Shown: piece by piece, positions 1 through 8,386 of the stretch | Numbering within the stretch: position 1 is the first letter of the stretch | Layout: each line of letters starts with the position of its first letter | DNA from: Saccharibacillus alkalitolerans | Lineage (GTDB): Bacteria; Bacillota; Bacilli; Paenibacillales; Paenibacillaceae | Assembly: GCF_011090185.1 (NCBI RefSeq) | Contig: NZ_JAAFGS010000003.1 | Location: 558,001 to 622,000 of the forward strand | Reading direction: 5' to 3' | DNA: 64,000 nucleotides | Translations under genes and position numbers: made by a program | Notes under the pieces: generated by a model | Databases searched by the model: none | What the model was told of the DNA's origin: nothing | Seen by the model: only the letters and a program-made list of their open reading frames with translations

Positions 1-680
1 CGATGACCGATCTGGCGCGGCAAAAAGTATCGGGAATCATTCTGATGCCGGCCCAGGTGACGGAGGAGCATCTGCGGACCGCCGAAGCCGCGGGCATTCC
101 CGTGCTGCTGATCGGTCAGAGCAATCCGGCGCTGCACAGCCTGGTGTACGACGATTACCGCGCCGGACTGCTGATGGGCCGCCACGTGCTGGATATGGGG
201 CATCGGCGCATCGCCTACCTCGGGGTAACCGAAGAGGACGAGGCGGTCGGCCTGCGGCGCAAGGAAGGCTTCCGGGCCGCCGCGCAGGAATGCGAAGATT
301 GCGAAATATTTTATTACGAGAGCAGCTTCAAGATCGAAGACGCCCGCCTGGCCGCGGAGCGGATTCTGGACGAATGCCTCCCTTCGCTGATCGTCTGCGC
401 CACGGACAATATCGCGCTCGGCGTCATGAAAACGGCCCATATGCGCGGCTTGTCGGTCCCGTCGGAACTGTCGATCACCGGCTTCGGCGGCTACGAAGTA
501 ACAGGGATCATCCACCCCGCGCTGACGACCGTCCGCTTTCCTTATTACGAGGCGGGAAGGCTTGCGGCGCGCAGCATGCTCAGGCTGACGGCGGGCGAAG
601 AAGTGAAGCGGCTTACGGTCATCGACGTCGAGCTACTGCCTCAAGAAAGCGTTGACAATTTGAACACAGCTTCGGTATAA
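1..680 (+). CDS. LacI-family sugar repressor, C-terminal part (probable sucrose regulator)
   Basis: The gene runs in from the left edge, so the N-terminal helix-turn-helix is not visible; 225 residues of the periplasmic-binding-protein-like effector domain are present. Typical LacI/GalR landmarks are seen: 'MGRHVLDMGHRRIAYLG', a later 'CATDNIALGVMKTA', 'PSELSITGFGG' and 'HPALTTVRFPYYEAGRLAARSML'. It lies directly upstream of, and in the same direction as, a sucrose utilisation operon whose promoter contains three identical palindromes of LacI type. The inferred role is therefore sucrose- or fructose-responsive repression of that operon (ScrR-like). The effector is an inference from context. 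The ATG at 3 is internal, not the real start. Confidence 0.85.
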   Translation, partial: MTDLARQKVSGIILMPAQVTEEHLRTAEAAGIPVLLIGQSNPALHSLVYDDYRAGLLMGRHVLDMGHRRIAYLGVTEEDEAVGLRRKEGFRAAAQECEDCEIFYYESSFKIEDARLAAERILDECLPSLIVCATDNIALGVMKTAHMRGLSVPSELSITGFGGYEVTGIIHPALTTVRFPYYEAGRLAARSMLRLTAGEEVKRLTVIDVELLPQESVDNLNTASV

Positions 681-681
681 T
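652..681 (+). promoter_or_regulatory. Sigma-A type promoter of the scr operon
   Basis: TTGACA at 652-657 and TATAAT at 676-681 are perfect consensus hexamers separated by 18 bp. The promoter overlaps the last codons of the LacI-type gene, and the -10 box contains its stop codon. The first operator palindrome begins 6 bp downstream. Confidence 0.8.
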
Positions 682-687
682 GCAATC

Positions 688-699
688 GGAACCGGTTCC
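688..699. promoter_or_regulatory. Operator copy 1 (12-bp palindrome)
   Basis: GGAACCGGTTCC is a perfect 12-bp palindrome with the central CG typical of LacI-family operators. It sits just downstream of the consensus -10 box, where bound repressor would block initiation. Identical copies occur at 779-790 and 808-819; a degraded one, with the left half intact, is at 729-740. Confidence 0.7.
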
Positions 700-778
700 T
701 TTTTGTTCTCCGATACGGAGCGGACAAAGGAACCGGGAACGACCGATCAGACGGAACGATTATTGTTTGCATTCTTTT

Positions 779-790
779 GGAACCGGTTCC
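779..790. promoter_or_regulatory. Operator copy 2 (12-bp palindrome)
   Basis: Second perfect GGAACCGGTTCC. It lies just before an AT-rich TATTTT element (791-796) that could be the -10 of a second, weaker promoter with a TTGCAT element at 767-772. Confidence 0.65.
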
Positions 791-807
791 TATTTTTAAT
801 CTTTTTC

Positions 808-819
808 GGAACCGGTTCC
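808..819. promoter_or_regulatory. Operator copy 3 (12-bp palindrome)
   Basis: Third perfect GGAACCGGTTCC, 29 bp centre to centre from copy 2 and about 30 bp before the scrB start codon. Confidence 0.65.
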
Positions 820-850
820 GAAAAATAATGACCGGAAGAAGGCCAGTTTG

Positions 851-2401
851 ATGAACATGACGCGACAACAAAAATACCGGCTGATCCGGCAGGCGGAACC
901 CGGCGAGCTCCGGCGTTTGGCCGAACTTGCCGACAGCTGCGCCTGGAGACAGACCTACCATATCCAGCCGCACGCCGGACTGCTGAACGATCCCAACGGC
1001 TTCGCTTACTACGGCGGCGAATACCATCTGTTTTATCAATGGTTTCCGCTCGGTACCGATCACGGCATGAAATATTGGTACCATGTCGTCTCCTCCGATC
1101 TGGCGCACTGGAGAGACGCCGGAATCGGACTGGAGCCGGGCGGCCCTTACGATTCGCACGGCGCCTACTCGGGCAGCGCGATCGAAAAAGACGGACTGCT
1201 GCATCTGATGTACACCGGCAACACGCGGGACGGCGAGTGGATTCGCCATCCGTATCAGTGCCTGGCGGTGATGGACGCAAACGGCAGCATCGTCAAGCGC
1301 GAACTGCCCGTTATCGCCGAAGTGCCGGAAGGTTATACGGATCATTTCCGCGATCCGAAAGTATGGCGCGACGGCGATTCGTACCTGTGCGTGATCGGCG
1401 CGCAGCGCGCCGACCTGACGGGAGCGGCCGTGCTGTACCGCTCGCCGGACCTGGTCGACTGGAAGTTCGAAGGCGAAATTAGCACCTCCCTGCCGGATTT
1501 CGGCTATATGTGGGAATGCCCGGACTACTTCGAGCTGAACGGCGCGGGCGTGCTGCTGCTCTGTCCGCAGGGCCTGGAACCGGACGGCGAACGCTTCCGC
1601 AACGTTTACCAATCCGGCTTCCTGCTGGGCAGCCCGCTGAACGCGGCGACCCGAGAATTCGAACACGGCGAGTTCGTCGAGCTCGACCGCGGCTTCGATT
1701 TCTATGCGCCTCAGACGACGGAAGGTCCGGACGGCAGGCGGCTGCTTGTCGGCTGGATGGGACTGCCCGACCTGGAATATCCGACGGACGGCAAAGGCTG
1801 GGCGCACTGCCTGACGCTGCCGAGAGAGCTGTCCGTCCGCGCCGGCCGGCTGGTTCAGCGGCCGGCGGCCGGCCTGGAAAGCCTGCGCGGGGAGGAACGT
1901 TCCTTCTCCGCCGTGCTGAACGACGAACGACGCGCTTTCGAAGGCGCGGAGGGCAACGCTTACGAGCTGCGCTGCACGATCGAGCCGTCCGAAGCTTCCG
2001 GCGGCGGCGTCTTCGGCATCGAATTCCGCACCGGCGAAACGGAGCGCACCGTGCTGACCTACGTCGCCGGCCGGCGCGCGGTTGCGCTGGACCGCTCCCG
2101 CTCCGGAGCTCCCGTCGCCCCGGAATACGGCACGACCCGAAGCTGCGCCGTCGAAGGCGATAACGGCCGAACGATCGAATTCCGGCTGTTCGTCGACGTA
2201 TCGTCGGTCGAAGTATTCGTCGGAGACGGCGAAGAAGTGTTTACGGCCCGCATTTTCCCCGATCCCGCAAGCACGGGAATTTCGTTCTTCGCGGACGGCG
2301 GGAGCGCGGCATTCGAAGCTTCATATTGGCCGTACGGCGGCGGCGCGATTCCGCGCGGACTGCCGGCCGACATTATCGATTACGGGAAGGTGACGCCATG
2401 A
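851..2401 (+). CDS. scrB: Sucrose-6-phosphate hydrolase (GH32 invertase)
   Basis: A 516-residue glycoside hydrolase family 32 enzyme that splits sucrose-6-phosphate, delivered by the PTS permease two genes downstream, into glucose-6-phosphate and fructose. The three GH32 acidic motifs are intact: NDPNG with nucleophile Asp47, FRDP with Asp168 and WECPD with acid/base Glu222. No signal peptide is visible, so it is cytoplasmic. The C-terminal third (from about residue 340) is the beta-sandwich module. ATG at 851 was preferred over the adjacent TTG at 848 because it lies 8 bp after AGAAGG. The stop overlaps the scrK start as ATGA, indicating translational coupling. Confidence 0.95.
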   Translation: MNMTRQQKYRLIRQAEPGELRRLAELADSCAWRQTYHIQPHAGLLNDPNGFAYYGGEYHLFYQWFPLGTDHGMKYWYHVVSSDLAHWRDAGIGLEPGGPYDSHGAYSGSAIEKDGLLHLMYTGNTRDGEWIRHPYQCLAVMDANGSIVKRELPVIAEVPEGYTDHFRDPKVWRDGDSYLCVIGAQRADLTGAAVLYRSPDLVDWKFEGEISTSLPDFGYMWECPDYFELNGAGVLLLCPQGLEPDGERFRNVYQSGFLLGSPLNAATREFEHGEFVELDRGFDFYAPQTTEGPDGRRLLVGWMGLPDLEYPTDGKGWAHCLTLPRELSVRAGRLVQRPAAGLESLRGEERSFSAVLNDERRAFEGAEGNAYELRCTIEPSEASGGGVFGIEFRTGETERTVLTYVAGRRAVALDRSRSGAPVAPEYGTTRSCAVEGDNGRTIEFRLFVDVSSVEVFVGDGEEVFTARIFPDPASTGISFFADGGSAAFEASYWPYGGGAIPRGLPADIIDYGKVTP

Positions 2402-3381
2402 ACCGGCTGTATGCGATCGGCGAAGTGCTGATCGACTTTATCCCTCTGCAAAAAGGCTGCGCGCTCAAAGACGTTACGGCGTTCGAACGGGCGCCGGGCG
2501 GAGCCCCCGCCAACGTGGCGGCGGCCGCCGCCAAATACGGCGCTCCTTCCTCCCTGCTGACCAAGCTGGGACGCGACGCCTTCGGCGACTTCCTGCTGGA
2601 AGAGTTGGAGCGGGCGGGCGTCGACACGGCGCATATTCCGCGAACGAACGACGCCAATACGGGGCTCGCTTTCGTCTCGCTCAAGGAGAACGGGGAACGC
2701 GACTTTTCTTTCTATCGCAATCCGTCGGCGGATCTGCTGCTGTCCGAGGAGGAGATCGATCCGGCTCTGTTCAAAGCCGGCGACATTTTGCATTTCGGCT
2801 CGGTCAATCTGGTCGACAGCCCGATGAAGCAGGCGCACCGCAAAGCGATCCGCGCCGTCAAAGCGGCCGGCGGCCTGGTCAGCTTCGATCCGAACGTACG
2901 CCTTCCGCTGTGGGACGACGCCGACAGCTGCCGGCGCGCCATCCTGGAGTTTCTCCCGAAAGCGGATCTGGTCAAGATCTCGGACGAAGAGCTGGAATTC
3001 GTGACCGGCATCGCGGATCCCGAAACGGCGCTCCACTCCCTGCTGCGCGGCGACGTGAAAGCGGTCGTCTATACGCGCGGCGGCGACGGAGCCGAGCTGT
3101 ACACGGCTAACGGCCGTTGCGTGTCGCCGGGATACAAAGTCGACGTTCAAGACACGACCGGCGCAGGCGACGCCTTCGTCGGCGGGTTCCTGTTCCATCT
3201 GCTGAAGCAGGGCGCTTCGCCGGATAATTTGACGGCCGTGCTGGAACAGCATCACGGCGAAATGCTCCGGTTCGCCAACGCGAGCGGAGCGCTGACCACC
3301 ACGAAAAAGGGGGCTATCTCCGCCCTTCCGACCATCGAAGATATCCAAAAGCTCATGGACTCGCAGCACGCTCCGGCTTAA
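2398..3381 (+). CDS. scrK: Fructokinase, PfkB/ribokinase family
   Basis: A 327-residue PfkB-family sugar kinase that phosphorylates the fructose released by ScrB. The N-terminal PfkB signature 'GGAPANVAAAAAKYG' and the C-terminal 'DTTGAGDAFVGGF', carrying the catalytic Asp and the anion hole, are both present. Start at 2398 overlaps the scrB stop (ATGA). An in-frame start further upstream would lie inside scrB and has no ribosome site. Substrate specificity is inferred from the operon: hydrolase, kinase and sucrose PTS on one transcript. Confidence 0.93.
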   Translation: MNRLYAIGEVLIDFIPLQKGCALKDVTAFERAPGGAPANVAAAAAKYGAPSSLLTKLGRDAFGDFLLEELERAGVDTAHIPRTNDANTGLAFVSLKENGERDFSFYRNPSADLLLSEEEIDPALFKAGDILHFGSVNLVDSPMKQAHRKAIRAVKAAGGLVSFDPNVRLPLWDDADSCRRAILEFLPKADLVKISDEELEFVTGIADPETALHSLLRGDVKAVVYTRGGDGAELYTANGRCVSPGYKVDVQDTTGAGDAFVGGFLFHLLKQGASPDNLTAVLEQHHGEMLRFANASGALTTTKKGAISALPTIEDIQKLMDSQHAPA

Positions 3382-3415
3382 CCGGCATTTTCCATTAAAG
3401 AGAGGAATGAACGAC

Positions 3416-5443
3416 ATGTCCGAAAACCGCGATATCGCCCTCGAAGTCGTCGAAGCCATCGGCGGCCGCGAAAATATCGCCTCGTTCGCGCACTGCGCGA
3501 CCCGGCTCCGCATCATGGTGCACGACAACGAAAAGATCGACCAGAAACGCATCGAAAATACCGACAAGGTCAAAGGCGCCTTTTTCAATTCCGGGCAGTA
3601 TCAGATCATCTTCGGCACCGGCACCGTTAACCGGATCTTCGAGGAAGTCGAGAAGCTCGGCATCGAAAGCACGTCCAAGGAAGACATCAAAAGCCAGGGC
3701 AAAAAACAGGGCAACGCCTTCCAACGCGCCATCCGCACGTTCGGCGACGTCTTCGTTCCGATTATCCCCGTTCTCGTCGCGACCGGCCTGTTCATGGGCC
3801 TGCGCGGCCTGCTGACCCAGGATCAGGTGCTGGCCTGGTTCGGCATGACCAAAGACGGCATCTCGCCGAACTTCCTGCTGTTCACGGAAGTGCTCACCGA
3901 CACGGCGTTCGCTTTCCTGCCCGCGCTCGTCGCCTGGTCCGCGTTCCGCGTCTTCGGCGGCAGTCCGGTGCTGGGCATCGTGCTCGGCCTGATGCTCGTC
4001 AACCCGGCGCTTCCCAACGCTTACAGCGTCGCAGACGGCAGCGCCGAGGCGCTGACGATGTTCGGCTTTATTCCGGTCGTCGGCTACCAAGGTTCGGTAC
4101 TGCCCGCCTTCTTCGTGGGACTGATCGGCGCCAAATTCGAGAAGTTCCTGCGCAAAAGAGTGCCCGAAGCGCTGGACCTTATCCTGACGCCGTTCATTAC
4201 GCTGCTCGTCATGATTACGCTCGGATTGTTCGCGATCGGGCCGGTGTTCCACTCGCTGGAAAACGTCGTCCTGCACGGCACGACCTTCCTGCTGGATCTG
4301 CCGTTCGGCATCGCGGGCCTGCTGATCGGATTCTTCCATCAGATCGTCGTCGTGACGGGCGTGCATCATATCTTCAACTTCCTGGAGATCCAGCTGCTTG
4401 AGCGAACGGGCGCCAACCCGTTCAACGCGATCATCACATGCGCGATGGCGGCACAAGGCGCGGCGTGCCTCGCGGTCGGACTGAAGACCAAAAACACCAA
4501 GCTGAAGGCGCTCGCGCTGCCTTCGTCGCTGTCCGCTTTCCTCGGTATCAGCGAACCGGCGATCTTCGGCGTCAATCTGCGTTATATGAAGCCTTTCGTG
4601 ATGGGTCTGATCGGCGGCGGCGTAGGCGGGTTCCTGGCGTCCCTGCTGCACCTGGCCGGTACCGGCATGGCCGTTACCGTTATCCCGGGCACGCTGCTGT
4701 ACCTGAACAACCAGCTGCCGCTGTACATCCTGTGCAACGTCGCCGGCGCGGCCGTCTCGTTCGCCCTGACCTGGCTGTTCGGTTATAAAGACGAGCAGAC
4801 GACAGTCGAGAACGCCGCCGGCGCTTCCGAAAATGCGGCGAAAGCTTCCCGTCAGCCCGCAATTCCGGCTCCGGCCCTCACTTCCTCTTCCGCCGAGAGC
4901 GCTCCGGAAACTTCCGCCGCGCCCGGGAAGGCCGAAACGTTCGTCGACGTCGAAGCTTCCGAACTTTTGGAAGTCCAGGCTCCGATGAGCGGACGAGTCG
5001 TTCCTTTGTCGGAAGTGCCGGACCCCGCCTTTGCGGAAGGGCACATGGGCCGGGGAATCGCGATCGAGCCTTCGGAAGGACGAGTCCTCGCGCCGTTCGA
5101 CGGCACGGTGGCGCTGGTCATGGACAAGAGCCGCCACGCCGTTATTCTGGAGCACGACAGCGGCGCCCAGCTGCTGATCCACGTCGGAATCAATACCGTA
5201 TCGCTCAAAGGCGAAGGATTTACCGCGCACGTGCAGACGGGCGACCGCGTTCGTGCGGGTCAAACGCTGCTGGAATGCGACCTCGACGCGATTCGGACAG
5301 CGGGCTTGTCGTCCGTTACGCCGATTCTCGTGCCTGACGGCGTCGATGCCGTCCTGGACGTCGTTCCCATGAGCGAAGGTTCGGTATCCGCGGGAGGACA
5401 GGCCGTGCTCGGCATTCGCCACTCTGCCGTCGCGCCTTCTTAA
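3416..5443 (+). CDS. scrA: Sucrose-specific PTS permease EIIBCA
   Basis: A 675-residue single-chain PTS permease that imports sucrose and phosphorylates it to sucrose-6-phosphate. Domain order is EIIB (residues 1-85, phospho-Cys27 in 'FAHCATRLRI'), EIIC (about 100-465, many hydrophobic segments, 'GVHHIFNFLEIQLL', 'FLGISEPAIFG'), an Ala/Pro/Ser-rich linker, and an EIIA-Glc-type domain (about 520-675) with phospho-His589 in 'LLIHVGINTV'. Having its own EIIA means no separate EIIA gene is needed. AGAGGA at 3401-3406 is 9 bp before ATG 3416; the ATG at 3407 is too close to it. Last gene of the operon before a strong terminator. Confidence 0.93.
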   Translation: MSENRDIALEVVEAIGGRENIASFAHCATRLRIMVHDNEKIDQKRIENTDKVKGAFFNSGQYQIIFGTGTVNRIFEEVEKLGIESTSKEDIKSQGKKQGNAFQRAIRTFGDVFVPIIPVLVATGLFMGLRGLLTQDQVLAWFGMTKDGISPNFLLFTEVLTDTAFAFLPALVAWSAFRVFGGSPVLGIVLGLMLVNPALPNAYSVADGSAEALTMFGFIPVVGYQGSVLPAFFVGLIGAKFEKFLRKRVPEALDLILTPFITLLVMITLGLFAIGPVFHSLENVVLHGTTFLLDLPFGIAGLLIGFFHQIVVVTGVHHIFNFLEIQLLERTGANPFNAIITCAMAAQGAACLAVGLKTKNTKLKALALPSSLSAFLGISEPAIFGVNLRYMKPFVMGLIGGGVGGFLASLLHLAGTGMAVTVIPGTLLYLNNQLPLYILCNVAGAAVSFALTWLFGYKDEQTTVENAAGASENAAKASRQPAIPAPALTSSSAESAPETSAAPGKAETFVDVEASELLEVQAPMSGRVVPLSEVPDPAFAEGHMGRGIAIEPSEGRVLAPFDGTVALVMDKSRHAVILEHDSGAQLLIHVGINTVSLKGEGFTAHVQTGDRVRAGQTLLECDLDAIRTAGLSSVTPILVPDGVDAVLDVVPMSEGSVSAGGQAVLGIRHSAVAPS

Positions 5444-5483
5444 CGCGTTCGGTTCTCCGATTCCGAATTTCACAGCAAGCCAA

Positions 5484-5519
5484 AAAAATCCCGCCGGCAG
5501 CGTGTCCGGCGGGATTTTT
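5484..5519 (+). terminator. Rho-independent terminator of the scr operon
   Basis: A perfect 14-bp inverted repeat (5484-5497 with 5506-5519; core ATCCCGCCGG) with an 8-nt loop and a T tract, 40 bp after the scrA stop. Confidence 0.9.
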
Positions 5520-5538
5520 GCGTCATTTTCAATTGTGC

Positions 5539-5745
5539 TCACAGATCGACACGGAAGGAATGATCGTGACGTCCATGCCATTCGCCGTTGATCTTCACCT
5601 GCAGCAGCGTATACGCTTCGACAACTCCGCCAAAATCGACCACTTCATCGGTATCATGCGCGTCCACGACATAAACGAGCACCTGCAGCAGCGCGGCCGC
5701 CAGCAGGTCCGCATCGCTGCGCAGCTCCCTATATGTATCGTTCAT
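5539..5745 (-). CDS. Small acidic protein of unknown function
   Basis: A 68-residue reading frame starting with ATG after GGAGG and AAGGA elements on the minus strand. Composition is rich in Asp, Val and Leu ('LLAAALLQVLVYVVDAHDTDEVVDFGGVV'), with no signal peptide and no motif I recognise. It converges with scrA, sharing the bidirectional terminator at 5484-5519. A real small gene seems likely from its ribosome site, length and position, but there is no functional evidence. Confidence 0.5.
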   Translation of the reverse strand: MNDTYRELRSDADLLAAALLQVLVYVVDAHDTDEVVDFGGVVEAYTLLQVKINGEWHGRHDHSFRVDL

Positions 5746-5784
5746 TCCTTACTCCGCCTCCTGTCCGAGCCTCCTCGCAAAGCA

Positions 5785-5822
5785 AAATCGGCCCTGCCTG
5801 ATGTCCCAGGGCAAGGCCGATT
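5785..5822. terminator. Imperfect stem-loop between the small gene and the tRNAs
   Basis: AATCGGCC plus CTGCCTG at the left pairs imperfectly with a CAGGGCAAGGCCGATT arm at the right. It has only short T runs on either side. It may end transcripts coming from the tRNA side or be a weak bidirectional terminator. Confidence 0.4.
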
Positions 5823-5913
5823 CTTTCGGTAATTGCATTGTACCAAGCGAACAAGCAAACGTCCAGTGCTTCTTGCCGTTATCCCGCCGTAAGATTCGAA
5901 AGGGCAGCCAACG

Positions 5914-5945
5914 CAAAAAAAGAACCGCTGCAGCGCAGCGGTTCT
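5914..5945 (-). terminator. Terminator of the tRNA-Pro/tRNA-Gly unit
   Basis: On the minus strand AGAACCGCTG pairs with CAGCGGTTCT around a 5-nt loop and is followed by a seven-T tract. It lies 15 bp after the tRNA-Gly 3' end. Confidence 0.88.
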
Positions 5946-5959
5946 CTTAACATTCGATA

Positions 5960-6030
5960 AGCGGGTGATGGGAATCGAACCCACGCTACCAGCTTGGAAG
6001 GCTGGAGTTCTACCATTGAACTACACCCGC
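5960..6030 (-). tRNA. tRNA-Gly (anticodon TCC)
   Basis: A 71-nt cloverleaf on the minus strand. The 7-bp acceptor stem is GCGGGTG with CACCCGC, the D-loop contains AATGGTAGA, the anticodon TCC lies at 5996-5998 in loop CTTCCAA, and the T-loop is TTCGATT. No CCA is encoded after the discriminator U, so the 3' end must be completed by CCA-adding enzyme, unlike the neighbouring tRNA-Pro. It is downstream of tRNA-Pro in the same transcript. Confidence 0.95.
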
Positions 6031-6052
6031 ATATGTAAGTGGAAAAATAAAA

Positions 6053-6129
6053 TGGTCGGGACGACACGATTTGAACATGCGACCCCCTGGTCCCAAACCA
6101 GGTGCTCTACCAAGCTGAGCTACGTCCCG
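6053..6129 (-). tRNA. tRNA-Pro (anticodon TGG)
   Basis: A 77-nt cloverleaf on the minus strand beginning CGGGACG and ending with an encoded CCA (6053-6055). The anticodon TGG is at 6093-6095 in loop TTTGGGA. The T-stem contains two G-U type pairs and the T-loop is TTCAAAT rather than the usual TTCGAAT, a minor deviation. Only 22 bp separate it from tRNA-Gly, so they are probably co-transcribed. Confidence 0.95.
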
Positions 6130-6228
6130 ACATTGTGCAGAAGATGTTGCCTTTTGATTACTGCGTCCTCTTGAGGACAAGAAATAATATACCATGTATC
6201 AAAAAAGATTGCAAGCATTATTTCAAAA

Positions 6229-6268
6229 AAAAAGCGTTTCGCCGTTCGACTTAAGCAAAACGCTTTTT
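6229..6268 (-). terminator. Terminator of the GGDEF-EAL gene
   Basis: AAAAAGCGTTT (6229-6239) is the exact inverse of AAACGCTTTTT (6258-6268), with an 18-nt loop and T tracts in both directions. It lies 20 bp after the stop codon of the minus-strand gene. Confidence 0.75.
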
Positions 6269-6289
6269 CTGTCCGCGGATTTCCGAGCT

Positions 6290-8386
6290 TTAGCCCAGCT
6301 TTTCCCTGCGCAAAAACATTCGTTCGAAGCGCTCCGCAGGCACCGGCCTGCTGAACAAGAACCCCTGCGCTTCATGGCATCGCTGACTGCGCAAAAATGC
6401 GAGCTGCTCTTCGTTCTCTACCCCTTCCGCCGTTACTTTCAGCTTCAGGTGATGCGCCATAGAGGCGATCGTGGACACGATCGCGGCGTCGCTTTGTCCG
6501 TTCATGACTTCGCTGACGAACGAGCGGTCGATCTTCAGCCGGTCGATCGGCATGTTTTTCAAGTAATGCAGCGAGCTGTAGCCCGTGCCGAAATCGTCGA
6601 TGCTGATATGCAGGCCGAGCTGCTTGAACCGCTTCAGCTGTTCGAAAGCGGCATCCTTATCCACGGTCATGCTTTCGGTAATCTCCAGCTCCACGTATTT
6701 CGCCTCAAGTCCGATCCGTTCCAGCATATGTCCGATCTGCTCGGCCAGTCTCGGCTGGCGGAACTGGCGGATCGACAGGTTGACCGACATGCAGAGCGGC
6801 GCGTACCCTTTGTCCTGCCATTCCTTATTCTGGCGGCAGGCTTCGTACAAAACCCATTCGCCGAGCGGCACGATCAGGCCGCTTTCTTCCGCGAGAGGAA
6901 TGAATTCGCCGGGAGACACGGGGCCGCGCTGCGGATGATTCCAGCGCACGAGCGCTTCCATGCCCAGAACCGCTCCGTTTTCGATCGACATTTTGGGCTG
7001 ATATTCCAAGTAAAATTCGCCCCGTTCCAGCCCTTTGCGCAGATCGCTTTCAAGAACCAGCTTTTCCCGGGCGATCGTCGTCATTCCCTTGGAGAACCGT
7101 TTGACTTCGGCCCCCTGTTCTTTGGCCAGATGCACGGCTGCGTCCGCGCTCTGCAGCAGGCCGTCAGCGGCAAGCCCGTCTTCGGGATAGACCGCAATGC
7201 CGGCCGATAGAGCCACATAATGCTCCATTCCGCCCACATTGACCGGACGCTCGAATTCTTCGAGCAGCGCATGCGCCCTTTTCATGGCCTCTTCCCCGCC
7301 GCTGTCGGGAAGCACGACCGCGAATTCGTCTCCGCCGGTACGGAATACTTCCTCGGGTTCTTTCATATGGTTCTGCAGCATTTCGGAGACGATTCCCAGC
7401 AGACGGTCCCCCGCCTCGTACCCGAGCGAATCGTTGATCGTCTTGAACCGGTTGATGTTCAGCACCATAAGCGCCGTCTTGCCGGAATAAGCTTTGTCGA
7501 AACGCGAATCCAGCTTCGCATGCAGGCTTCTGCGATTCGGCAGGCCGGTCAGATCGTCGTTGTAGGCCAGGAACTCGATCCGGTCCTCCGCTTCGCGCCG
7601 TTCGCGCAGCGGCTCCGCAATCGCCATACGCAGCCCCTGGCTTACCAAAATGGCGTAGGCCAGCGCGTGCAGGCCCGAGGCCAAAAGCAGCGGAACGCCC
7701 GAGACGCTTCCGGCCTGGAGCAGCAGCAGCTGGCCGGCCGCAACAAGTCCCAGCGATTGCGACGCGACCCAGAGGGCTTTGATCCGTTTGCGGCGGTAAC
7801 GAACAAACAAATTCGCCGCGGCGAACAACGACGCGCCGAGCGCAAGCACGCTCAGCGCCAGTTCGACGCCGGCCGCCCCGGCGGCAGACAGCTCGGCACG
7901 CACAAAGAACAAAATGCCCGCCAGCGCGGCCGTCGACAGCGGAAGGCCGAAATACAGCAGCGGATTCGGGACGCGGCCCGGACGGTTCGGCAGGAGGAAC
8001 AGCAGCAGCAGGCCGGCCGCGTACACGAGCGCGGCCAACGACAGCAGCCATTCGCTGCCGGCGCGGCCGGGTGCCGAAGCCGTTACGAAATGCCGCAGGT
8101 TGGTCAGCAGATAGAGCAGCTCGATCGAACCTGCGGCTCCCATCAGTTTGACCATTCGCTTGCTGTAGCTTCCGATCCTTCGATCGAACAGCGGCGTCGC
8201 GTGGAAATAGACCGTCAGACAGGCCGTAACCGAGAAGCAGGCGGTCAGCAGCAGCAGAGCCGAAGCCCAGCGGCTGCCCGCCCCCACGGGATAATAAACG
8301 GTTTCGATCACTTCGGATACAAGGACGAGAACAAAGACGGAAAGAAGATAGAGAGTCAGTTGACGCGTCGCTGAAGTTGGGTTCAT
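6290..8386 (-). CDS. Membrane diguanylate cyclase/phosphodiesterase (GGDEF-EAL)
   Basis: A 698-residue protein controlling cyclic di-GMP. The N-terminal ~270 residues contain about seven or eight hydrophobic segments separated by short Arg-rich loops. They are followed by a GGDEF domain ('NDDLTGLPNRR', intact 'GGDEF' near residue 350) and an EAL domain ('MEALVRWNHP' near 476, 'DDFGTGYSSLHYL'). Both catalytic signatures look complete, so the protein could make and degrade c-di-GMP; which activity dominates cannot be told from sequence. No PAS domain is evident; the membrane part may itself be the sensor. ATG at 8386 was chosen because GGAAGTG lies 8 bp before it; the in-frame ATG at 8416 lacks a ribosome site. 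It is a single-gene unit. Confidence 0.88.
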   Translation of the reverse strand: MNPTSATRQLTLYLLSVFVLVLVSEVIETVYYPVGAGSRWASALLLLTACFSVTACLTVYFHATPLFDRRIGSYSKRMVKLMGAAGSIELLYLLTNLRHFVTASAPGRAGSEWLLSLAALVYAAGLLLLFLLPNRPGRVPNPLLYFGLPLSTAALAGILFFVRAELSAAGAAGVELALSVLALGASLFAAANLFVRYRRKRIKALWVASQSLGLVAAGQLLLLQAGSVSGVPLLLASGLHALAYAILVSQGLRMAIAEPLRERREAEDRIEFLAYNDDLTGLPNRRSLHAKLDSRFDKAYSGKTALMVLNINRFKTINDSLGYEAGDRLLGIVSEMLQNHMKEPEEVFRTGGDEFAVVLPDSGGEEAMKRAHALLEEFERPVNVGGMEHYVALSAGIAVYPEDGLAADGLLQSADAAVHLAKEQGAEVKRFSKGMTTIAREKLVLESDLRKGLERGEFYLEYQPKMSIENGAVLGMEALVRWNHPQRGPVSPGEFIPLAEESGLIVPLGEWVLYEACRQNKEWQDKGYAPLCMSVNLSIRQFRQPRLAEQIGHMLERIGLEAKYVELEITESMTVDKDAAFEQLKRFKQLGLHISIDDFGTGYSSLHYLKNMPIDRLKIDRSFVSEVMNGQSDAAIVSTIASMAHHLKLKVTAEGVENEEQLAFLRSQRCHEAQGFLFSRPVPAERFERMFLRREKLG

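Noticed and set aside
3395-5581. Open frame of 728 codons on the minus strand opposite scrA
   Set aside because: It is the shadow of scrA: codon-position bias of GC-rich genes keeps this antisense frame open. Its product is Arg/Glu/Asp-rich with no motif and no ribosome site.
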